Of a stretch of DNA of 46,338 bases, positions 32,984 to 44,708 are shown in pieces. The notes under the pieces are model-generated. The model searched no databases, was not told where the DNA came from, and saw only the letters and a list, made by a program, of their open reading frames with translations. This DNA is from Deltaproteobacteria bacterium (GTDB lineage: Bacteria > Myxococcota_A > Polyangia > Haliangiales > Haliangiaceae), in the NCBI GenBank assembly GCA_021413675.1, contig JAIOQA010000151.1:1-46338 (forward strand). The letters are read 5' to 3'. The stretch's first letter is position 1. Each line of letters opens with the position of its first letter. The translations under genes and the position numbers were made by a program.

Positions 32984-33036
32984 AGGTTTCACGTCGCCGT
33001 CGCCGTCGCCGACAACGCCCACGGACCCGCCCACGC
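32984..33036 (-). repeat. Right inverted-repeat arm around the four-helix-bundle gene
   Basis: Mirror copy of 32479-32531 (four mismatches in 53). The repeat is oriented so that the two arms face each other across the gene. The stretch after it (33037-33083) has no gene. Confidence 0.85.
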
Positions 33037-33083
33037 CCACGTCGTCGTCAACGAGGGGCTCTAGCCCAAGAGCCTGGCGCGCC

Positions 33084-33118
33084 GGGGCCGGGGCCGGGGC
33101 CGGATCCGGTGCCGGGGG
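33084..33118 (+). repeat. GGGGCC hexamer repeat
   Basis: Three uninterrupted GGGGCC units (33084-33101), then degenerate copies and a run of five G at 33114-33118. The G-runs could form a quadruplex on the plus strand. It lies just past the 3' end of the minus-strand gene at 33151. Confidence 0.4.
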
Positions 33119-33150
33119 CCGGTGCTGATCCCGGTCACGCTGCCGGTGCC

Positions 33151-34164
33151 CTACGGCTTCGCCGCCGGCGCGAAGCGCGCCACCCACGCCGATAGCGTCG
33201 CGCCATCGACGGCCGAGAAGTTGCTGCGATCGAAACGAATCACCAGCGTGGTGCCGACGACCGACTGCGGCAGACGCGCGAGCGCCGCAGCGAGGCTGGC
33301 CTCGAGGTCGCCGCCGAACGCGGCAGTGGCCAGCGCCTGACCCGCGCGCGTCGCCTCCTCGGCCGACGCGTACCGAAGCTCCACGCGTCCGGCCAACGGT
33401 TCGACGCGGTCAGCGGCGCGCGCTTCGTCGGGCGGCAGCCCCGCCTCCTGGCGCCGCTTGCGCTCGACCTCACGCTTGCCGAAGGCGTGCAGCCCGCCCT
33501 CACCCGCCGCGAGCAAGTCGCGCTCCGGCCATGGGCTGGGCGGGCCATCGAGCTCCAGCTTCCACTGCGCGACCCGGACCTTCAGCAGGTTGGCGAACGT
33601 GGGATCGGTACTGATCGCGACGAACCGCCGGCGGACCACGCCCTCGCGATCGGGCAGGTCACCAAGCGCAGCCCGCCACGCCGGCGACGCCTCGGCGGTG
33701 AGCGCGTGCGCGACCTCATCGCGGCCGCCGATCACCACGAACCGACCGCGCCATGCGGCGTAGACCGATCCCCAGCGCGTCGGGACGATCGTCAAGTCAC
33801 CTTCGCGCCGGATGTCGCCGTCGATGACGTTGTTGGAGTCCAGCGCCTCGGCGACGCAGGTCTCGACCTCGTCCCGCGGGAGATCGCCATCGATGACCGC
33901 GAACCCGCCCGGCAACGACGCCGTGTAGATCTGGTACGCGACGTCGATCTTCTGCTCGAGCGCGCGCCAGCAGGCGAACATGTCCGGGTTCGCACGATCG
34001 ACGTAGTCGAGTAACGGAAAGTCGGAGGCGGCCGCAGCGAGCACCGCGGTCGTATCCGCGGGCACGAGGTCGACGATCGACGACGGCCGGTGTGCGCACC
34101 CGATCAGGTTCGCGAGCAGCAGCGCGCATGCGCAGCTTCGGACGGGATGTGGAGCAACGGGCAT
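33151..34164 (-). CDS. Lipoprotein of unknown function
   Basis: 337 residues. The signal peptide ends ANLIGC (lipid Cys about 23). The mature part begins with SSIVDLVPADTTAVLAAAAS, a pattern seen in DUF3352-like or heat-induced stress proteins that start with 'lvPadt.avl', then alternates strands and helices: GSVYAAWRGRFVVIGGRDEV, RRRFVAISTDPTFANLL and VVGTTLVIRFDRSNFS. No named family is secure. Three cysteines besides the lipid one. The ATG is chosen for the signal peptide; no ribosome site is evident. It lies between the inverted-repeat cassette and the S26 peptidase homologue. Confidence 0.65.
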   Translation of the reverse strand: MPVAPHPVRSCACALLLANLIGCAHRPSSIVDLVPADTTAVLAAAASDFPLLDYVDRANPDMFACWRALEQKIDVAYQIYTASLPGGFAVIDGDLPRDEVETCVAEALDSNNVIDGDIRREGDLTIVPTRWGSVYAAWRGRFVVIGGRDEVAHALTAEASPAWRAALGDLPDREGVVRRRFVAISTDPTFANLLKVRVAQWKLELDGPPSPWPERDLLAAGEGGLHAFGKREVERKRRQEAGLPPDEARAADRVEPLAGRVELRYASAEEATRAGQALATAAFGGDLEASLAAALARLPQSVVGTTLVIRFDRSNFSAVDGATLSAWVARFAPAAKP

Positions 34165-34228
34165 GAACGGAGTGTCGTCGGTCCGGACCTGTGGTTGCTA
34201 CCGATCCCGCGCGCCTCGGCCCGCCGCC

Positions 34229-35185
34229 CTAGTCCACCGCGCCAACGCGGCTCCAATCGCGCTCTGGATGGTCGGTCGGCGCCCAGATGCCGACCATGCG
34301 CGCGCGGATCCGATCGCGCGGCACCGGGCCCCACACCCTCGAGTCGGCCGAGTTGTCGCGGTTGTCGCCCACGACGAACACCGTGTCGTCGGGCACGAGA
34401 CAGCCACCCGCGACGGTCGTGAGCCGCGGCCAGCTCGCGCGCGCCTCGGGCGTCGCCTCCGGCGCGCGCTCCGGCGTCGCGTCCTCGCAGGCCGCGGGCT
34501 CCTCGCCGTGGAGCCGCGGGAAGTCGTGGTACGTGTCGTCCTCGTCGTTCGGCGCGCGGATCGCGCGATGACGATGACCGTCGAGCGTCTCCTCGAGCTC
34601 GAGCGCAGGACGTTCGGACCAGCGGTTGCCGCCGTCGCCCGGGCCGTCGAACTGGCTCCAGTAGCTCGTCGTGCCGATCTGACGACTGGGCGCGGGCGTG
34701 CCGCCCAGCACGACCACGCCGCCCTTCACCGCCACGACGTCGCCCCCGATGGCGACGATGCGCGAGACATGGTCGCGGCCGTCGGGCGCCACGAACACCA
34801 CGATGTCGCCGCGCCCGGCCGATCCCCACTTGGCGGTCATGAAGTGATCACCGATGCGCAGCGTCGGGCACATCCCCGAGCTGGGCGCGCGGAATGCCTC
34901 CAGCACGTAGACCCGCACCAGCACGGCCGGCACGATCGGCGCCAGCAGCACGACGAGCGCGGCCCGCACGAACCACCGCGATGGGCGGCCGCGGCGGATG
35001 ATCCGGATCGCGTCGATCCAGCCGACGCCCCACGCCAGGAGCATGACCGGCATCGCGAAGACGGTCACGCTCGCGACGAGCATCGCCGCGAACCCGATCC
35101 CCAGCCACAGCGCCGCCCGGCGCCACGCGCCGTACAGCCCGAGGATCGGCGCCCACAGTCCCAACACCACCGCGAAGATGCTCAT
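34229..35185 (-). CDS. S26 signal peptidase I homologue with substituted catalytic dyad
   Basis: 318 residues. The N-terminal 95 residues have several hydrophobic segments. Then the S26 boxes: box B reads AFRAPSSGMCPTLRIGDHF, where the residue just before Met, the nucleophile Ser90 in Escherichia coli LepB, is Gly104; Ser102 and Ser103 come earlier. Box D reads GRDHVSRIVAIGGD, with Ser141 where the general-base Lys145 normally stands. Box E VFVVGDNRDNSADSRVWGPV is excellent. So the fold is that of leader peptidase but both catalytic residues appear changed. It may use a shifted Ser, be inactive, or have another role. The 60-residue insert between boxes D and E is acidic. Confidence 0.8.
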   Translation of the reverse strand: MSIFAVVLGLWAPILGLYGAWRRAALWLGIGFAAMLVASVTVFAMPVMLLAWGVGWIDAIRIIRRGRPSRWFVRAALVVLLAPIVPAVLVRVYVLEAFRAPSSGMCPTLRIGDHFMTAKWGSAGRGDIVVFVAPDGRDHVSRIVAIGGDVVAVKGGVVVLGGTPAPSRQIGTTSYWSQFDGPGDGGNRWSERPALELEETLDGHRHRAIRAPNDEDDTYHDFPRLHGEEPAACEDATPERAPEATPEARASWPRLTTVAGGCLVPDDTVFVVGDNRDNSADSRVWGPVPRDRIRARMVGIWAPTDHPERDWSRVGAVD

Positions 35186-35295
35186 GACCCGTCATAGAGG
35201 AGTCGAGCCGCGCCGTGTGACGAAACCGCGGGGCCGCGGCGTGAGGAGCTCGCCGGCGGGACAACCGTCACGCGCGCCACCGGGTCTATCGCCGC

Positions 35296-35742
35296 ATGAA
35301 CCAGCACGCTGCCCTCCCCGGGCGCGCGCGGGGGGTGGTCGTCGCGAGTGCGCTCTGCGCGCTCGTGGCCGGCTGCGCCCGCGACGTCGCCGCGCACTAT
35401 CCCTCGCCGGCCGCCCGCGACACCGGGCAGATCGAGATCGCCCTGACCGAGGCCGCCTATCACGTCCACGTCACCATCGACGGCAACCTGGTCGCGGCCG
35501 ATCGCCACACCCGGCGGCTGGTCGTCGACAACGTGCCGCCAGGGCCGCACCAGGTGTCGATCGCAATGGGCGGCGCCGGATATACGCCGACCAACCACAC
35601 GACCAACGTGTTCGTCGAACCATCGGGCCGCGCCTCGGTGGTCGCCGCGGCGCCCGAGATCTCGACGGCGTCGTCGATCCGGGTCGGCGCGGTCTACATC
35701 GGCGAGATGATCGGGATCTCGGCGCTGCTGCTGCTCCTGTGA
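35296..35742 (+). CDS. Small lipoprotein with C-terminal hydrophobic tail
   Basis: 148 residues. Lipobox LVAGC (lipid Cys27). The middle part is a beta-rich PEGA-like domain: YHVHVTIDGNLVAADRHTRR, VDNVPPGPHQVSIAMGG. The protein ends with VGAVYIGEMIGISALLLLL, a hydrophobic segment with no residues after it, an unusual end for a lipoprotein. Function unknown. Isolated gene; upstream bases have no clear promoter. Confidence 0.65.
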   Translation: MNQHAALPGRARGVVVASALCALVAGCARDVAAHYPSPAARDTGQIEIALTEAAYHVHVTIDGNLVAADRHTRRLVVDNVPPGPHQVSIAMGGAGYTPTNHTTNVFVEPSGRASVVAAAPEISTASSIRVGAVYIGEMIGISALLLLL

Positions 35743-35895
35743 GGGCGTGAGGGCCGCGCGGCGCGACCGCGGCGGCGCGACCGCGGTTGCACGCGCCCGC
35801 GCGATCGCCGCGCGATCACCCCGCGAGCCGGCTCACCGACTCGCATTCCCGCGAAGCTCGCGCGCATGGACCGCGCCGGGGCCGCGGCGACTTGC

Positions 35896-35901
35896 TACGC
35901 T
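35896..35901 (+). promoter_or_regulatory. Putative -10 box of the FHA sigma-54 activator gene
   Basis: TACGCT eight bases before the GTG at 35910, with no ribosome site between. Upstream, GCGCGACCGCGG occurs twice (near 35760-35785) and may be incidental. Confidence 0.35.
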
Positions 35902-35909
35902 GCGCGGGC

Positions 35910-37311
<1,402 letters not shown>

Positions 37312-37316
<5 letters not shown>

Positions 37317-37331
37317 CCGGTCCGGACCGGG

Positions 37332-37336
<5 letters not shown>
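37312..37336. terminator. Hairpin shared by two convergent genes
   Basis: Arms CGTAGCC (37312-37318) and GGCTACG (37330-37336) enclose GGTCCGGACC, itself a palindrome. The left arm contains the TAG stop of the activator gene and the right arm the stop of the kinase gene on the other strand. It could end transcription both ways; no T-run. Confidence 0.45.
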
Positions 37337-40112
<2,776 letters not shown>

Positions 40113-40120
40113 GGCCCGGG

Positions 40121-40126
40121 ATGCTA
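40121..40126 (-). promoter_or_regulatory. Putative -10 box of the 37332-40112 kinase gene
   Basis: TAGCAT on the minus strand, eight bases before the ATG; no ribosome site between them. Confidence 0.45.
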
Positions 40127-40152
40127 CACCGACGACGACGGCGGCGAGCGCC

Positions 40153-40791
40153 TCAGCGACAGGCGTCGGGGAACTCGGTCGCGAACACCTCGCGGCTCGG
40201 GCCGTCGGTGATCCGATCGGTGATCGTGAATCGCCAGGTCCGGGTCCCCTTGGTGGTCAGCAGCTCGAGATCGGCGAGCGCCGGCGAGGGCGCGCCGCGG
40301 GTGATCGCGCGCTGCCAGACCTCGACGACCGAGCAGCCCAGGCGTCCCGGCGCCGACGGCCCGCAGTCGCTGGAGCAGGTCGAGGTGTCGACGTCGTACT
40401 CGAGCGAGGCGCCCTCGTCCTCGTACAGGTGCACGTGCACCGACAGCGTGTGGCCCTGGCCGCCGGCGCGGTGCGGCGCGCCCAGCATCACCGGCTCCTC
40501 GCCGTCGGTGCGCAGGTTGGGCGTGACGAAGACCGCGCGCAGCTCGCCGTCGTGCTCGGTGTGGACCCGCCCCCCGGGATCCACGCGCGAGATCTCGAGC
40601 CGCTGCAGCTGGGCCTGCGCGTCGCGCGCCGCGGCGTCGCCGAACGCGCGCGCGAGGTAGTCGTCGGCGGCGAACGGCTCGCGCGCGTTCGACGACCGGC
40701 GCATGCCCCAGACGATGCCGCCGCCGATCGCGACGACCACCAGGCCCATGAAGATGATCATGCCCCGGTTGCTCTCCGCGTCGTCGCTCAC
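40153..40791 (-). CDS. Membrane-anchored protein of unknown function
   Basis: 212 residues, GTG start. A transmembrane anchor at about 11-28 (MIIFMGLVVVAIGGGIVWGM) is followed by a soluble part, presumably periplasmic, with strands such as GHTLSVHVHLYEDEGASLEY and TRTWRFTITDRITDG, and four cysteines (STCSSDCG, LGCSV, PDACR) that probably form disulfides. No family recognised. TACACT lies eight bases before the GTG on the minus strand. It is divergent from the porin-like gene at 40842 with only 50 bases between. Confidence 0.7.
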   Translation of the reverse strand: MSDDAESNRGMIIFMGLVVVAIGGGIVWGMRRSSNAREPFAADDYLARAFGDAAARDAQAQLQRLEISRVDPGGRVHTEHDGELRAVFVTPNLRTDGEEPVMLGAPHRAGGQGHTLSVHVHLYEDEGASLEYDVDTSTCSSDCGPSAPGRLGCSVVEVWQRAITRGAPSPALADLELLTTKGTRTWRFTITDRITDGPSREVFATEFPDACR

Positions 40792-40799
40792 GAGGCGCG

Positions 40800-40805
40800 A
40801 GTGTA
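40800..40805 (-). promoter_or_regulatory. Putative -10 box of the 40153-40791 gene
   Basis: TACACT on the minus strand, eight bases before the GTG; leaderless arrangement. Confidence 0.45.
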
Positions 40806-40829
40806 GCGGAGGCGCGGCCCCGTCGCTGA

Positions 40830-40835
40830 TATCAT
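40830..40835 (+). promoter_or_regulatory. Putative -10 box of the 40842 porin gene
   Basis: TATCAT, five of six consensus positions, lies six bases before the GTG at 40842, with no ribosome site. Confidence 0.5.
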
Positions 40836-40841
40836 CGGGTC

Positions 40842-42005
40842 GTGCGCCGCGCGCTGGCCGTGATGATCGTCGGGATCGCGAGCCCGGCGCGCGCCGATCT
40901 GCCGCCGATCACCGATCGCGCCTACGCGATCGATCTCTACGACGGCGCGGCGCTGGGCTCGGCGCGGATCGTGGGCATGGGCGGCGCGGCGACCGCGACC
41001 GCCGAGGGCTCCGCGGGGTCGGTCGTGAACCCGGCGGCGGTCGCGGTGCGGCCCGCGACCTCGACCGATCGCTTCGACTGGGACTTCCACCTCGACGCGC
41101 AGCAGGCGATCGGCAGCTCGGATCTCGACAACAACGGGCTCGCCCCGGGCGCCGGCTCGAAGCTCGCGACCTTCGGCATCGCCGGCCTGTGGCGCGAGTG
41201 GGGCCTTGGCGCGGTCGCGACCACCCAGACCACGGCGATCCCCGGCGACGGCACCGCCGCGCTCCAGGCGGAGGCGACCCGCGGCCGGCTCACGCTCGCG
41301 CGCACGTTCGGCGCGCGCGAGACGATCACCGCGGGCGTCGCGATCGACGTCGGCACGTTCGCGCTCGCCCGCGCCGACGGCGCCGCGCCCGATCTGTTCT
41401 CGCTCACCGGCAGCGGCCTCGCGCTCGGGGCGGTGTGGCGCGCGCCCGCCGGCGACTGGCGCCTCGGCGGCGCCGCGAGCCTGCCGATCGCGGGCACCCA
41501 GGTCGACACGATCGGCTGCGATCCCCTCGCCTGCGTCGGGCGGATCCTGCCCGAGGAGGTGCGCGCGCCGTGGCGGCTCGCGCTGGGCGGCGCGCGGCGC
41601 TGGGGCCCGACGCCGTGGAACACCTGGCGCGCGGCCCGCTTCCGCGACGAGCGCGCGGTGATGGTCGCGGCCGACCTCGTGCTCTCGGGCCCGACGCCCC
41701 GCGGCCGCGGCCTCGAGGCGTTCGGGCTGGGGCTGGCGCAGCGCTCGGGCGCCAACGTCGTGGGCTCGGTCCGGGTCGGCGCCGAGTGGGAGGCCGTGCC
41801 CGGCCACGTCCGCGTGCGCGCGGGCGCGTACTGGGAGCCCGGCCGGTTCGCCGGCGTTGGCGGTCGACCGCACGCGACCGCTGGCCTCGAGCTCGGCGCG
41901 ATCGACTTCGATCTGTGGGGCCGCCGCCGGCTGCGCGCGTCGCTCACCGGCGATGTCGCGCCGCGCTACCTGAGCGCGAGCGCATCGGTCGGCTTCTGGC
42001 ACTAG
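40842..42005 (+). CDS. FadL/OmpP1-like outer-membrane protein
   Basis: 387 residues, GTG start and an N-terminal signal (ALAVMIVGIASPARA). The mature start has the family-like block ALGSARIVGMGGAATATAEG, then VVNPAAVAVRP, as in FadL, TodX and PorV-type barrels ('GmGgA..A.aeda.a...NPA'). Alternating strands follow and the last residue region SASASVGFWH ends with an aromatic residue as barrels do. Possible uptake of hydrophobic compounds; not proven. Two cysteines only (GCDPLACVG). It converges with the hybrid kinase gene with four bases between stops. Confidence 0.75.
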   Translation: MRRALAVMIVGIASPARADLPPITDRAYAIDLYDGAALGSARIVGMGGAATATAEGSAGSVVNPAAVAVRPATSTDRFDWDFHLDAQQAIGSSDLDNNGLAPGAGSKLATFGIAGLWREWGLGAVATTQTTAIPGDGTAALQAEATRGRLTLARTFGARETITAGVAIDVGTFALARADGAAPDLFSLTGSGLALGAVWRAPAGDWRLGGAASLPIAGTQVDTIGCDPLACVGRILPEEVRAPWRLALGGARRWGPTPWNTWRAARFRDERAVMVAADLVLSGPTPRGRGLEAFGLGLAQRSGANVVGSVRVGAEWEAVPGHVRVRAGAYWEPGRFAGVGGRPHATAGLELGAIDFDLWGRRRLRASLTGDVAPRYLSASASVGFWH

Positions 42006-42009
42006 CGCT

Positions 42010-44553
42010 TCACAGCAGCGCGGCGAACAGCGCGGCGAGATCGACCGGCTTGACCATGTGCGCGTCGAAGCCCGCGGCCTCCGAGCGCTCGCGATCGGCG
42101 GGCTGGCCGTAGCCGGTGACCGCGACCAGGCGCACCGGGCCGGCGACCTCGCGCAGCCGGCGAGCGAGCTCGTAGCCGTCGACCACCGGCAGGCCGAGAT
42201 CGAGCAGCGCGACGTCAGGTCGAAACCTGGCGACCAGCGCGAGCGCGGCGGGGGCGTCGTACGCGACCGCGGCCGCGTGGCCGCGCGCGCGCAGGACCTC
42301 GGCCAGCATGTCGGCCGCGTCGGGGTTGTCGTCGACCACCAGCACGCGCCGGCCGGCGCCGGCCCGGGTTGCGTCGCCCTCGGCCGCGTGCGGCGCGGGC
42401 TCGGCGGTATCGGCGTCGAGCGCGGCCAGCTCGACGGTGAACGTGCTGCCCTTGCCGTGGCCCTCGCTCGCCGCGACGACGGTCCCGTCGTGCATCGCGA
42501 TCAGGCTCTTCACGATCGCCAGCCCGAGGCCCAGCCCGCCCTGGGCGCGATCGACGCTCTGCCGCTCCTGCGCGAACAGATCGAAGACGTGCGGCAACAT
42601 CTCGCGGGCGATCCCGACGCCGTCGTCGCGCACGGTCAGCACGGCCCGCGCGCCCTCGCGGCGCGCGACGACCTCGATGTGCCCGCCGCGCGGCGTGTAC
42701 TTGGCCGCGTTGCCGATCAGGTTCGAGACCACCTGCGCCAGGCGGGTCGGATCGCCGAACACCGCGAGGCCGGTCGCGGCGACGTCGACGAGCAGGTGGT
42801 GATCGCGCTGCTCGAGGAGCGGGCTCGCCAGCTCGACCGCGCGCTGGACGATCACCGCCAGCTCGACGCGCTCGCGGCGGAGCTGCACCTTGCCCTCGGT
42901 GATGCGCGAGACGTCGAGGAGATCGTCGATCAGCCGCCCGAGGTGCGTGACCTGGCGCTCGATCACCGTGCGCTCGCGCTGCGAGGCCTCACCGTCGCGC
43001 GCCTTCATCAGGCTCAGCGCGGTGACCATGGGCGCGAGCGGGTTGCGCAGCTCGTGGCCGAGCATCGCGAGGAACTCGTCCTTGGCGCGGTTGGCGGCCT
43101 CGGCCGCGGTCCGCGCGGCGCGCTCGGCGGTGAACAGGCGCGCGCGCTCGAGCGCCTGGGCGCACAGCTCGCTCAGCGTGATCAGCAGCGAGCGCTCGAC
43201 CGGCGAGAACGGGCGGGCGTCCGAAAACCGGATGCCGAGCACACCGATCACGGTGCCGTGGGTGAGGAGCGGCAGCGCGACCGAGGCCTCGAACCCGCCG
43301 GCGCCGATCGCGTCGCGCAGCGCCGGATACCGGGCAGCGCACTGCTCGAAGCTCTCGTAGAAGCCAGGCGTCCGCTCGCGCGCGGCGTCGACCAGCGGCG
43401 CGCGCCGGTCGAGCTCGAGCCGCGCGAACGCGCCGAGCGACGGGTGGCCGCGCTGGTCGAGGATCTCCAGCGCGGCGCCGTCCTCGGCGAGGACGTAGAG
43501 CGCGCCGGCCGAGGCCTCGAGCGCCGACAGCCCGTGCTCGAGCACGACCGCGGCGACCTCGGTCGGGGTCCGCGCCTCGGACAGGGCCGCGGTGATCCGC
43601 TGCAGCCGGCGCAGGCGATCCTCGCTGGCGCGGAGCCGGTGCTCGGCGGCCTCGGCGGCGGCGCGCGCGGCCTGCTCGACGACGAGCTGGTGGGCGAGCT
43701 CCTGCGCGCGCAGCCGCTCGGTCAGATCGCGCGTGATCTTGGCGAAGCCCTGGAGCTCGCCGGTCGGCGAGCGCAGCGCGGTGAGCTGGGCGTTGGCGCG
43801 GAACCGGGTGCCGTCCTTGCGCACGCGCCAGCTCGTGGTCTCGTGGTTGCCCTCGCGCGCCGCTGCCGCGAGCTGCCGGGCCGGCTCGCCGAGCGCGCGA
43901 TCTTCCGGGGTGAAGAAGATCTCGTACGACTGGCCGATCGCCTCCTCGTAGCTGTAGCCCTTGGTGCGCTGCGCCCCGCGGTTCCAGCTGGTGACGTGCC
44001 CGGTCGCGTCGAGCATGAAGATCGCGTAGTCGCGGACGCCATCGACGAGCAGCCGGAAGCGCGCCTCGCTCGCGCGGAGCGCGTCGAGCGCGCGCTCCAT
44101 GACCGCGCGCTCGCGGACGGTGGTCACGAACAGCGGCGCGTCGCCGACCACGACCGAGCCGAACACCCACTCGACCGCGATCTCGGTGCCATCGGTGCGC
44201 AGCGCGGGCATGTCGACCTGCAGCAGGTCGGGGCGCGAGGTCAGCGGCGCGGCGCGGGGCTGGCGGAAGCGCGCCGGCACGAGCGCGTCGGTGGAGATGC
44301 CGTGCAGGCCGCCAGGCGCGGCGCCGAACAGCGCCTCGGCCGCCGCGTTCGCGAAGACGATCGCGCGATCCTGATCGAACGCGATCAGCGCCTCGCGCGC
44401 GGCCCCGAGGATCTCGACGATCGCGTCGGGCTGCGTCGCCAGCTGCGCGAGCACCGCGGCGATCTGCGCGCGCGCGGCGCCCAGGACGAGCGCCGCTTCG
44501 TGGGCCGGGCGCGCGTTCGCGGCCGCGGTATCGGGAGACGCGACGTCGGACAC
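42010..44553 (-). CDS. Hybrid sensor kinase: PAS-PAS-GAF-HisKA-HATPase-REC
   Basis: 847 residues, soluble. The GTG at 44551-44553 has GGAGG eight bases upstream. Domains: PAS about 40-150, PAS about 165-285 (RDYAIFMLDATGHVTSWN), coiled coil, GAF about 325-470, HisKA with His500 in MLGHELRNPLAPMV, HATPase about 595-710 (VVSNLIGNAAKYTPRGGHIE, RDDGVGI, GLGLGLAIVKSL), REC about 735-847 with phosphoacceptor Asp785 in LLDLGLPVVDG and Lys835 in VKPV. The cytosolic layout suggests sensing of redox, ligand or a partner. No DNA-binding output. A second, smaller kinase precedes it on the same strand, 155 bases away. Confidence 0.94.
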   Translation of the reverse strand: MSDVASPDTAAANARPAHEAALVLGAARAQIAAVLAQLATQPDAIVEILGAAREALIAFDQDRAIVFANAAAEALFGAAPGGLHGISTDALVPARFRQPRAAPLTSRPDLLQVDMPALRTDGTEIAVEWVFGSVVVGDAPLFVTTVRERAVMERALDALRASEARFRLLVDGVRDYAIFMLDATGHVTSWNRGAQRTKGYSYEEAIGQSYEIFFTPEDRALGEPARQLAAAAREGNHETTSWRVRKDGTRFRANAQLTALRSPTGELQGFAKITRDLTERLRAQELAHQLVVEQAARAAAEAAEHRLRASEDRLRRLQRITAALSEARTPTEVAAVVLEHGLSALEASAGALYVLAEDGAALEILDQRGHPSLGAFARLELDRRAPLVDAARERTPGFYESFEQCAARYPALRDAIGAGGFEASVALPLLTHGTVIGVLGIRFSDARPFSPVERSLLITLSELCAQALERARLFTAERAARTAAEAANRAKDEFLAMLGHELRNPLAPMVTALSLMKARDGEASQRERTVIERQVTHLGRLIDDLLDVSRITEGKVQLRRERVELAVIVQRAVELASPLLEQRDHHLLVDVAATGLAVFGDPTRLAQVVSNLIGNAAKYTPRGGHIEVVARREGARAVLTVRDDGVGIAREMLPHVFDLFAQERQSVDRAQGGLGLGLAIVKSLIAMHDGTVVAASEGHGKGSTFTVELAALDADTAEPAPHAAEGDATRAGAGRRVLVVDDNPDAADMLAEVLRARGHAAAVAYDAPAALALVARFRPDVALLDLGLPVVDGYELARRLREVAGPVRLVAVTGYGQPADRERSEAAGFDAHMVKPVDLAALFAALL

Positions 44554-44708
44554 GAAGGCATCCTCCCACAATCTCCGCCGACCGCTCCGCCCGGGCGAGC
44601 GATCGCGCGCCCGCCGTTCAACGGCGCCACTGCCTGCAAGCCAGCCCACGTGTGTCGCGGCCGTGCCGGGCGCCCGCGCGCACTGTGGCAGCAGCGCTCA
44701 GGCCCGCG

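Noticed and set aside
35743..35909. Possible N-terminal extension of the FHA activator from 35787
   Set aside because: The extra 41 residues are Arg/Pro/Ser-rich and unlike coding sequence; the GTG at 35910 with a -10 box is better.
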